Assembly: GCA_963995505.1 (NCBI GenBank)
Contig: OZ023190.1
Coordinates: 16,610,092-16,674,091, forward strand
Direction of reading: 5' to 3'
DNA: 64,000 nt
Source of the DNA: Hypericum androsaemum
Taxonomy: Eukaryota; Streptophyta; Magnoliopsida; Malpighiales; Hypericaceae
Of this stretch, positions 50,514 to 60,564 are shown one piece after another. The notes beneath the pieces are model-generated. The model saw only the letters and a program-made list of their open reading frames with translations, was not told the origin of the DNA and ran no database searches. Made by a program: the position numbers and the translations under genes. Each line of letters starts with the position of its first letter. Positions within the stretch are counted from its first letter, which is position 1.

Positions 50514-52895
50514 GTTGCTTAAGTTTAGCCAGAAGTTTGATTTTTTGTGAACGCAGCAGTATTTAATATTTGTCAGGAAAATTTTGCCATATTTTAAATT
50601 TCTACCTGAATTAAACTTGAATTTGTCTACTTAGTCAACCGATTACGGGTGGTAAAAAAAATCAGAAATCTCATTAAAAAGACGGCAACGGTCAAACCGC
50701 AAAATTCACACTCGAGGATCCAGCTCTAGTGCGTAGTGGCTACATTCGACCGACCAAGATTCGGAGTAAGAGTGGGTCTAGAACAGTACGACACTCGAGA
50801 ATGCTCCGAAACAAGGGAGAAGTTAGACTTAGGTTAGCTGATGGATGTCAAATTAATTTAATTAGAATTTCTAAGTCTGAGAACGTAACTGTTTTAAAAA
50901 TTGGAAAGAATAATTTTGATACTATTTTAAGTTTTATTCAGAATAAACATAAATTATTCGAAATATTAGTGATTGTCTGACAAAAAATTGGATAAATTTA
51001 GAGAAGTTAGATTTTTTTTGGGTTGGTCGGTGTAATACTCGATATTGGATCATAATTTTAAGATATTTATTTGGTTAAAATCAATTTTATTATCTAGTTG
51101 TTTCGTGATTTGACTCGATATTATATTGAGGTTTTACATTTTTTGATCATGTGATATATGTTTTGTCTGACTCACAACCAAATAACACTATTTAATCTTA
51201 GTTATTTGAGTTATTACGTGTGTCATATAACGTCATTAATTTTACCCTACATGTCATGTCACCATATTAATTTCATATACACGGCATGCCGTTTGTATCC
51301 GATCTAGACATCGTCGATCCATATTATATTTCAAATACTACCGAGTATGTTCTTTTTTTTCAAATTAGTGAAGTGATATGATACATAGATCAATTAGTAA
51401 CATTGTATGACAGGTGGATAAAATTAATAATGTAAAAAAATATACAAGACAATTTAAATAACTGAAATTAACGAATATCACTTGATTGTTAGTAATATAA
51501 AACCTCTTGATTCTATTTCACACCTTTCAAAAAATAACTCTTTCAGGTGGTCAGCAAATTTAAAACACAAGACAAAAGCGCATCAAAGTGCGAAGTAGAC
51601 GTTAACCTATTTAAATGTACGGCTCCCCGTGATAAATTATTCGTCATTGCATCATAAATTTAATGCATAGGGACCGATGATCCTAGTTGGTTTTATTAAA
51701 GATGGCCCATTTTAGAGACGCTAGTTGGTTTTCAGAAACTAGATTTTGACACCTAATTAATGCATAGAGATTGTTCGATAAATATAATAACAGGGATTTT
51801 AAAGACTAAATAGTTTTAGGGTTGAAAGCTTCCCGGCGCCGCCTTTCCGGTTCTGGCGGCGATCAACGTTTGCAAACGTCCGGTCCCTATAGAAATTGCC
51901 TTTTATGAAATGTTTGATAATCAAACTTGACGAGCATATTCAACGGCGATCGGAGTCGTCAAACGTTCACTTTTCCGTGCTCGGCCGTTCAACTTTGAAA
52001 ATCGTGTCATCCCATTTATTATTATTTTTTTCATTTTCTCTTTAAGTTTTTCCATAAAAGGAAATAAGTATCGGTTAATTTGTGAATGATGGTTAAGTAT
52101 AGTAAATTATGTTAGATCTGTCTAATCTAAAAATTATATTTGTGTTGGGAGCGCTGCAAATAACTTCTCAATTTGTACATGTAAATCTTTAAACTTAACA
52201 AAGATGAATCTTCAAATTTTGGTCAATTCCTGTATTGTTCGCATCCATTTTACAATGATTAATCAGAACGAACAACATCCGGTTCTAATTCTCATAGTGT
52301 TGTCTGCTCCAAAAATCAATTATTACGAAAGGTTATTATTTAATATTAGCGAAGTAGTGAATGAAACATATATTTAGTGACTAATATCAAAAATTGGATA
52401 GAGTGATGATGGGCAGGTTAAGAGTTAGGACAAAGTCTCATTTATAATTAATTCTATGAGTAGCCTTATATACTCATCACCAATACATCACATAATTCAT
52501 CACGGGAGCTTTTGCTGATAGAGCTATATTTGTATTAGAGATTATAAACTGAAACAGAATAAAGATAATGTATTTGCAAGAATGATAGACCATACAGTAG
52601 CTATCATCTCCTTCTCTTTATAGGATTCCACACTTTGAAACTTTAAGTTCATAATGATATCATGTTTATTTTTGGGGCTCCAGAGAAACAAATCTTGATC
52701 AAACCATCTAATAATACAAAAGAATTATACATCTCTAAAATATTATATAAAAATACTAAAAATAGAGCCATTGTGATACTCATCAAGGGTGTAGTTCCCC
52801 ATCCCGAAACTATTTTACCATATTTTATATGGATCCATATAAATCATATTCAGAGTTATATCATCACACGAACTTAGATCAAACAGACTCAACCC
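50514..52895. other. Intergenic region, no gene seen
   Basis: AT-rich DNA. An open frame at 50729-50980 (+) and another at 52662-52877 (+) have no recognised motif and ordinary AT-rich composition. I do not call them genes. Confidence 0.4.
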
Positions 52896-52899
52896 GTAA

Positions 52900-52950
52900 G
52901 GTAGGAAATTTCCCCCGATAGGAGAACATCCCGGGGAAAAATTTCCTACC
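52900..52950. repeat. Short perfect-like hairpin
   Basis: GGTAGGAAATTTCCCCCG is followed, after a 14 base loop, by CGGGGAAAAATTTCCTACC. The arms pair over about 17-18 bases with one offset. It lies about 240 bp upstream of the 53190 gene. It may be a transposon footprint or a regulatory inverted repeat. Confidence 0.55.
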
Positions 52951-53189
52951 ATGGGCTTTAATAACATAACATGAAAAACGAAGTCGGGTTAGGATTAAAC
53001 ACTTGGGTCTAAGCCCAATTTAAAGTTCAATAACTCAGGCCCAAAAACACTTCGAGTTTTTTAACGTCCTACCACGTTGTCCAAAGCTGGCAAATTCCTC
53101 GTACCCGCCACGATTGTCCCTCCCACTTTTCTCCCAATTCTCAACTCCCTCCCCTTCTCATCTCCCAAATTCTCAGGCCACCATCAAGA

Positions 53190-54466
53190 ATGGCCGATTC
53201 AGGTTTCAAAAATTTCACTCCCCGTTTTTCCATATATATTTTCGTGGTCTCGTTTTCATCCCTTTTTTTCCATTTTTTTTACCGTTGGGTGCGCAGGTAA
53301 AGACAACGTCGAAGGGAATAATGGTGTGACGGAGAGGGCGAAGGAGACGCATGGAAGGCGAGACGACATTGGCGCGGAGACCCGATTGGACGAGGCGAAG
53401 GCCTCGAACGTGTTCGAGCGTGCGAAGGAGGAGATTCAGGCTTTGGTTGATGTCGTTCATACCCACGGAAGGGAGAGAGACCACCCTCATCCCGATTCTG
53501 CGAAAAGGTTTCATCTTTGGTCTCTGCTCTGTCTGATCCCATCTGGGTTTTGTGTGTCACGATTGGGGTGGATTGTTTGTTGGGTTTGTTTGCTTATTGC
53601 GGTTGCTTTGGGATTGGTCCTTTTCAGGGATCAAACTGCAAAGGAAGAACCTAGATTGGAGAGAGCAGGTACCTTTTTTGTGTTTTACCAGTTTCTGAGT
53701 GTTCAATTTTCCTATGTTTTTGTGTTATTGGATTGTTTGCTTCAGAGGGTTTGATGATGTTTTCCGATTCGCGTTCATTTTAACATGGTATCATAATGAG
53801 TTTTGATCCCGTGTGCATTATACGAGGATTCCAACGTTTGTACTGATGTAATGTTCCCGAGTGTTGAAAGAACTTGATAGTCGCAGAACTCTGTCTGTTT
53901 CGTTTCTTTCAGAGGATCATGGAGTGAAGGCTCCAAATCTGTTTGAAAGAGCAAAAGAAGAGCTGGAAGCTGTAATCCACCATGGCAAGTCACCTGGCAG
54001 CCACCCCCACATTCTTGATAAAGAGACTCATGGCAGGAGCGGCGACATTGACTACGACACACCGATTGATGAAGTCAAGGGTCCGAGTGTTTTTGAACGC
54101 GCGAAAGAGGAGATCGAAGCCCTTGTGGAAGCGATCCATCCCCACATTCACGATAAAGAGACTCATGGCAGGAGCGACGACATTGACTACGACACACCGA
54201 TTGATGAAGTCAAGGGTCCCAGTGTTTTTGAACGTGCAAAAGAGGAGATCGAAGCCCTTGTGGAGGCGATCCATCCGAAAAAGGAGGTGACAAAGGACGA
54301 CTCCAGCCACTCCATTACGCCCCACAAGGAAAGCGGGTTTGATCTCGGGGCAACTGTAGGGCGGGGTCTTGAAAGGGTCTGTTCACCTGGAAAGGAACAT
54401 GGATTTCGGTCATCCATTGGGAAAGGTTTGGAGAAGGTCTGTTCTCCTTTCCACAAGAAAGACTAG
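53190..54466 (+). CDS. Unknown plant protein with repeated FERAKEE units
   Basis: Four exons in phase (53190-53202, 53297-53507, 53628-53668, 53913-54466) give 272 residues. The first exon codes only MADSG, so the start is less sure than the rest. The protein has no signal peptide or membrane segment. A unit with the core NVFERAKEEIEALVEAIH occurs four times: at about residues 47-60, 99-112, and twice more in a 45-residue tandem duplication (DNA period 135 bp, 54017 and 54152) that also holds KETHGRSDDIDYDTPIDEVK. The C-terminus has two further repeats, GRGLERVCSP and GKGLEKVCSP. I know such sequences only as uncharacterised plant proteins. The charged, helix-prone repeats suggest a soluble, partly disordered protein, perhaps stress-related; that is inference. 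Confidence 0.8.
54017..54286 (+). repeat. Coding tandem duplication, 135 bp period
   Basis: GATAAAGAGACTCATGGCAG at 54017 recurs at 54152, and the 135 bp in between are nearly identical. This is 45 codons, so the frame is kept. The high identity at silent positions marks a recent expansion within the last exon of the FERAKEE gene. Confidence 0.9.
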
Positions 54467-54961
54467 TTTGCAAGTTCGTTTCTTAACTATACAGAAGAGG
54501 GAACTAGAACGTGTTTGGGATTCCTGGTTCCATCATGATTATGGTAAAATGTATGCATTCAAATCCAATTTCATCATTAACTTCCAACGTTTGGCAATTC
54601 GTTTACAAGCAGGAACGTTCGTCTGTCTTAAACATGGATTCGTCGGAAAAAAAATACTCCCATGCCATTCATCTCTAGCTACTCAACTCCAGATTTTCAG
54701 ACCCACGTGAAATTTCCTCGGTCTTGGATTATTTACAATGTATATCTTGTCCAACGTCGTCATGTCACTTGTCCCCAACAGATGGGAATAAAATTCTGTG
54801 TCTACTCTAGACAAAGACTAAGGCTCATGTACGGTGGCTACAAGGAACGCAACCTAGGGACACGTTAAGAAGCAAGTTGAAGTTGATGCAAACAACTCCT
54901 GGGCTCTGGATTGCTCTCATTTCTAGCACATCAATCGCATTTCAGAGAGCCACTTCTTCGA
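54467..54961. other. Convergent 3' region between the FERAKEE gene and the HSF
   Basis: The two genes point at each other, and about 500 bp between their stops must hold both 3' UTRs and terminators. No other feature is seen. Confidence 0.5.
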
Positions 54962-56711
54962 TCACGGGATGAGAGGAGCAACTAAACCCATTGGCTCTGT
55001 AGTAGTGTCACTCATACATCCACTCCAAGTCATTGGCCTGCCGATCAAATCTTCCAGTTCGAGATAAATCGAGGTGTCATTCACATCTACCAGACCCTGG
55101 TCATCAGAATCCTCCGCGCAAGTATAATCCGCATCCTCGGTAATCCTCGTTCTATCCGTTCCTTCAGCCTTGATATCGCATTCAAGATTGACCAACTCGT
55201 CGTTCATAGGAACCTCTGCAGCAGGGAACATTTCTGAAATTGGGCTGACATCATCAGCCTCCTGCGGGAGCAGTATCTCACGAACCAGCTCATTCTGCAA
55301 GGATGTGAACTGCTCGACATCGGGCAGATAGTTGGGTGGCCCGGATAGACTTTGGAGCAACCTCTTCCTCATGCCAAGCTGATCACCCCCGTCCAGCTCG
55401 CCCCGTCGTTTCCTCTTCCTCTGCATTAACATCCGCTGAAAAAACGCAGGGTTATTGATGGCGTTGCTAAAGAACACTAGCGTCTGCAACTGCTTTCGCT
55501 CCGTGGCTTTGAGCCTCTCCTCCACCACCACCATCCTCTCCCGCGAATCCTGCTGCTGCTCTCTCAGCTTCACGATCTCCCCTCTCAGATCCTCCTGATC
55601 GCCCTTCAGCCTCTCGACCTCCAACTCCAACTCAAACTCGGGCCGGGCCCTGGCGGCTTCCTCGTGGCACTTGACACGGTACCTGCTCCTCCTCCTTACG
55701 CTCTTGAGCAAATGCTTCTTCCCTCCCCGAAACCCCTCGTTCGCAAACTCCCACCTATCCTGGTCTATCTTCCTAAATCCCTGCAACCAAACACATTACG
55801 GATCAAATATTAGCCACTTATTTTTTTGAAACGGTATTCAATGATTATTCAATCAGAAGTCAAAATTTTAGTAGATAGGGATCCCATCAAAACTTCTTTC
55901 GAGAAATTCTATTTATTCACATGTCGCAAACAAGCGCAAGAAAATGAATAACACCCCAGCGGTCTGTTGGTCTCACTAAAAACCTCCTCGTCATAGAAAA
56001 AATCCGAGTGGTAAAAATCCATGACAGGAAAAAAGCACCATCAATAACAGTTACGTATGCATTAGCCGCTTACGTATACACTAATAAGTTCAACAACAGA
56101 TTATATCCATATATCCTTCCTTCAAAAAAATAACAACAGATTATTCCACAGGTAAAAAAAGTAGTTAAAACTTAAAAATGCTCTCTATTATATTAACTTT
56201 TTTTTTCTCCTTTTCAGAACAATGTTTGAGTGGACATGAACTCGATAATTCTTGGTTAAACTGAAGTATAAACTGAAGTAACGAAATAATATAGCTGGTG
56301 TCACTCTTAACGAGATAGTAAAAGTACGTAGGTGTTGAGCTGGCGGACGAAGCTGGAGAAGTTGCAGTGCTTGAAGTACTTGGGAAGCAACCGCTTAGAG
56401 AACTCGTGAGAATCCCAAACGACGAAGCTCTCCCGCGTTTCGCTCCACGACAACACGGGGTCGGTGTCCGGATCCTCCACCATATCGAATGTCTTCCTCA
56501 GGAACGGCGGCGGCCCCGCCTCGTGGAGCCCTTCCATCGGCTTCGGCACGACCACGCACGACGACGACCCCGTGGACGACGACGCTTTCTTGCTCGTATC
56601 ATCCGCCTCGTCGTCGTCGTCCAGTACGGCCTCTGCTAGTTCTTCCTGGACGGTTATAGCCTCCTCCTTGACGATCGGGAGTGAGTCTTCCTGCTTGACG
56701 GTTACGACCAT
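54962..56711 (-). CDS. Class A heat stress transcription factor
   Basis: Two exons (56711-56328 and 55780-54962) give 400 residues. The intron sits after QLNTY in the DNA-binding domain, the conserved HSF position. The domain runs from about 67 to 160: [73 protein letters not shown]. The heptad-rich oligomerisation region (about 180-240) has the extended class A form, followed by basic clusters RKRKRR and RKR (nuclear signal). Acidic, aromatic-poor C-terminal segments ([13 protein letters not shown]) may be the activation motif. The acidic N-terminal extension and overall length point to the A2/A6/A7 side of the family. It binds heat shock elements as a trimer and activates chaperone genes. 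I start at [10 protein letters not shown] because the upstream in-frame codons (to 56774) look like leader. Confidence 0.92.
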
Positions 56712-57492
56712 TTTTTGGGGAAACGGTGTGTGTAGTTTTTTTTTTTGGGGTCGGCGTGTTCGATTTAAGTACAAGGAGTGGGGTGGAAGAGAGTTGACGA
56801 GGAGTTGCCATGTGTCACCGCTTTCGAAATGACCTTTCCACTTGTAGCTCCTACGTATGTCTAATGGGCTGTGGGCCCTCTTTTTTACCTATTTCTTCTA
56901 ACTTTTTATTGTACTTTCTGAAAGTTTGCAATTCCGAAAATTATGCTTTTCTTAAACTAAACATATAGTTCCGGTCGGGTAGAATGATGACAAATATGTT
57001 GATCAAATATTTAATATTAATGTGATAATAAGTATTGGAATTCAACACTTTTTTTTGTCAACGGTTCAAACTTAACACCTCAGAAAAAATAATGGATACT
57101 AATAAATACTTAAATCAAGTGATAAAAAAATATTATTTTAATTTAATTAAATTTTGAATAAAAATATAATAACATTAAATATTTGTTAAGAAAATTTAAC
57201 ATCTTTTATCGGCCTAGGTAATATAAAAAACCTAGAACAATGTGGTTCACAAAATTATGTGCATATTAGGTGTCCGGGGTTTGCAAGTGGCCCTTCAACT
57301 TTCTAGAGCCCTCTAATTTTTTCCCGGTCAACCTCTGATATCCCTCCTTATTTTTTTTGATAAAAAAGGTGAGAGCAACCTCCTACATAAACGAAAAAAT
57401 AACCAAATATAATACAAAAGATGCACAATCTATAATCAGACCACCTAATTAGAGAGCGCCTTATCCTATGACAGGGATATCCCTCCTTAGTT
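56712..57492. other. HSF upstream region
   Basis: Contains the HSF leader and promoter. TTTCGAAA at about 56822 and TTCCGAAAA at about 56931 resemble half of a heat shock element, but I see no clear nTTCnnGAAnnTTCn array. A block at 57357-57470 (TTTTTTTTGATAAAAAAGGTGAGAGCAACC) resembles LINE 3' ends on the minus strand. Confidence 0.35.
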
Positions 57493-58942
57493 GGTTAATT
57501 TTCTGCAGTAGTGTCAAAAATTCAGACAATTCTGAGAATGGAGTTGTCAGTTAAAGTATTCACTATCTGGGGTTGGTTAGAAACCGCACAAAATGTTGCG
57601 GTTTTGGTTTGCAAAGAAACCGCACAAAATTATGCAGTTTTCCTTGAAAACGCACTTTTTTGTGCGGTTTCTTGCACAAGCTGAACGCCGCTTGGCTCCG
57701 GGTATCAGCTCGGCTGTACCTCGAATAAAAATGCATATTTTTGTGCGTTTTAAGTTTTTATATGAAACGCACGATTTGTTGCATTTTTTGGCCATCTGTT
57801 TTTATGTGACATTCCAATTATGGCCTTGTGTTTTGAAAATTTTCAGGGGTATATTGGTAAATTCAAAATAAAACCTAATTAATAACCTACCTACCTTCTT
57901 CTCTGCCATTTTTTCTTCCACCTTGAAATTGTTTTGCCTTTCCCATCCCAACCTCCACCTTAGCAACAACACACATCCAGCGTCAATAGTACCGATAGAG
58001 TCTTTTATGCTACCGCGAATGCTGCCAGTGGGATCCTTTGAAATATACAAGGTAAAGTAATTATCATAACACTAGATAATTAAATATTTTTAAAAATTAT
58101 TTTAATTCTACCTGAAATATGGCGAGTGTGTAGATATCTATACGAGTCAAACTCTTCATGTACACAACCATCTACAAGCAATTACAAAATACTTGCTATA
58201 AAATTAACTATCAAATATCACAGATAAACTCAATTTAAAGGATAATTTTAAAACTATTACCTGTGAAATTGTAGTACCACTATGGATATTTTTGAAGTCC
58301 TCAATTATTGCACCAATAAATGTATTTCCAATCATCAAACCTGTACAAAACATAAAAATTTTATTATCAAAAAATTAGGAAATTAAAGCTACAAACATAG
58401 AATATCTTCGGCCCTAACAAAGTGAATGGCGGACGTCCACATATTTCTTTTGAACAAGTTATCGTCGCACTTGCTTTTGACTGATTTTTGAGGAAGAGTT
58501 TCCGAAGTTTTCTTGATGTATTTTCATAGATCTCGTTTCTGCTCTTTTATGTCAAAATTTGGACCATATAAAACTTTATAATCTATTTCAACAATGGACT
58601 TTTTTCCTCTACTCATTTCACTCAAAAACACTCCAGGAGTATTTTTTTTATCTACTCGGTTGCACTCACGGAGATATGAATATATAAGGGGTACGCCTAC
58701 TGCCAAGAAACGCATTAAATACTGCGTTTCCTCTAAGAAGCGAATGAGCCGAGCTCAACATCGGAGCCGATGCGAAGATTCTCGGCTGCTGGTACAGTTT
58801 GTGCACAATTTTGTGCGGTTTTTTTGCAAACCAAAACAGTAAAATTTTGTGCAGTTTCTAACCAACCCCGACAGAGAATACTTTAGCTGACAACTTCATT
58901 CTCAAAATTTTCTGAATTTTCAACACCACTAGGAAAAATCAT
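57493..58942. mobile_element. Mutator-like TIR element, 11 bp target duplication
   Basis: CCTCCTTAGTT lies at 57482-57492 and 58943-58953. The inverted ends run for about 130 bp: AATTCAGACAATTCTGAGAATGGAGTTGTCAG... GGTTGGTTAGAAACCGCACAAAAT on the left, with the complement of the right reading AATTCAGAAAATTTTGAGAATGAAGTTGTCAG... GGTTGGTTAGAAACTGCACAAAAT. Inside the left arm GAAACCGCACAAAA recurs several times. The interior (57800-58700) has no recognised coding region; the 80-90 codon frames there are not domain-bearing. It is a non-autonomous element. Confidence 0.8.
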
Positions 58943-58953
58943 CCTCCTTAGTT

Positions 58954-59750
58954 TGGTAGTATTGGCCTGGGTCTCACTTTTCCTATGACAGGAACTTTCT
59001 GGCTTTCTGGGGAACTGGCTCAGAATAATCAGTATTAACTTTCCACCTGTCATAGTGTATCCGATGTGGTGGGACCTCCCTCCATTCCCTCTGAGTGATC
59101 TTTTTTGGAGCTCTCTCGGGATAAACATCGAGGTTTAAGTACAAAAATGGATGACTTTTTCAAAAATTTTGTACCTCTTTTTTTTTAAAACCAAAGAGAG
59201 TTTGATTCAAATGCTAAAAAGACTTGGAACTTTTTTTAGCGAAGTCTGCAATTTAAACTTAACGAATAAAAAAAATCATATTTGGAATTTTTACTTGTGG
59301 AATACAATACTTTGCTTATAAAAAAAGAATAAAAAAAATCATTAAAAACTACTTAGCAAACATGGCCCAAAAGTACTCGACTCTAAATACCAAAATTAAA
59401 ACCTCAGAAGCAAATGGTTCGTCGTTGGCGCAACCCGAATCGGTGAACCTATCATCCAAAGAAGATTATCTTAATGAATTTGATTAGGACCCTTCTTCCT
59501 GTCAGCGTCACAAGAGTTGTCGACGACGCATTGCAAGAACCCAAGTCTTGGCCGCATTTCCACCGAGTAGACCATTCTCCGGTGGCGCATCGCCACGTCG
59601 TGTGATCAATATCGGTATTGAATTGGGACCTGCATTTGACATCTGCTGTTTATGAGCAACAGAGCGTCCCCTGATCATACAAGTGGCCTCACCGAGCGGA
59701 ACGAGGATGTTGAGCTGGCCAACCGAGAGATCGAATCTTCGAGTGCCTAG
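58954..59750. other. Intergenic region, no gene seen
   Basis: Left half is AT-rich. The part at 59480-59750 is G+C-richer without a usable reading frame or known motif. Confidence 0.35.
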
Positions 59751-59888
59751 ACGTTGATTTAGTGTCGGCCCAATCTACGAGACCGGGCAGAAACTTAGAA
59801 ACGTTGATTTAGTGTCGGCCCAATCTACGAGACCGGGCAGAAACTTAGAAACGTTAATTTAGTGTCGGCCCAATCTACACTACTCTTT
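59751..59888 (+). repeat. 50 bp tandem repeat, about 2.7 copies
   Basis: ACGTTGATTTAGTGTCGGCC followed by CAATCTACGAGACCGGGCAG and AAACTTAGAA begins at 59751, 59801 and 59851. The first two copies are identical and the third is truncated after CCCAATCTACAC. Confidence 0.9.
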
Positions 59889-59924
59889 ATTTGCAGAAAG
59901 GGAATTTTTTCTCAAATAGATAAA

Positions 59925-60075
59925 AAACTTAGATATTTTTTCGAAATGGGCAGAAACATATACATATTCCTAAAGTAGAAAAATAATTAAATTTATTTTA
60001 ATATTTAATTAATATTTAATTTATTTTAGGAATATGTATATATTTCTATCCATTTTGAAAAAATATCTAAGTTTT
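59925..60075. repeat. Long hairpin (fold-back element or small-RNA precursor-like)
   Basis: AAAACTTAGATATTTTTTCG at the left pairs with TGAAAAAATATCTAAGTTTT at the right, and ACATATACATATTCCTAAA pairs with TTTAGGAATATGTATATAT. The arms pair over about 60 bases with few mismatches around an AT-rich loop. TCTTTATTTGCAG (about 59885) and TCTTTATTTGTAG (about 60094) flank it directly and may be a target duplication of a small fold-back MITE. Confidence 0.75.
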
Positions 60076-60099
60076 GTGCCCAATCCAGGCCCATCTTTA

Positions 60100-60564
60100 T
60101 TTGTAGAGTGGCCCAATCCATTCTAACCCATCCAAGACCCTTCTCCAAGTCTCTCTTTTAGTGTTTGCTTACAACATACCAGCAACCATGACAAAAACGC
60201 GCTATGCATTCACAGGCGGGATTCAGCTGCCGAGGTTCATCCCACTATGTTGGGATGATGAGCTCTATCCAGTTCTCCAGGTAATAGAACATCGCCTCCG
60301 AACCTGACCGCGCGTAACTGGAAAACATAAAACATACATTGTTGATGAGATAAATGTCTGGTTCCATCAAGCTAATCAGTTTCCACAACGTGATTATACT
60401 CGAAAAACTGTGGCCTAAACAGTTTATGAGCTTCGGGTCATACCTGACCGGAAATAGAACAACGGATATGATCCTTCGGTTACGGCGTATCACTCACCGC
60501 TGATGATTCCAGCAGATCATCCTCCAAGCTTTCCTTTTCCATCCCATCTCAAGCATCCTTTTTC
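60100..60564. other. 3' flank of the CCCH gene
   Basis: No gene is called. An exon-like plus-strand stretch begins with ATG at 60188 (MTKTRYAFTGG) and reaches a GTAATAG at 60290, but nothing continues it. The right part is probably the 3' UTR of the minus-strand CCCH gene. Confidence 0.3.

Noticed and set aside
56815..56950. Heat shock elements upstream of the HSF
   Set aside because: Only isolated TTC/GAA half patterns are seen, not three alternating units.
60188..60289. Plus-strand exon starting MTKTRYAFTGG
   Set aside because: It has a start and a donor-like end, but no next exon, no motif, and lies in the 3' flank of an opposite-strand gene.
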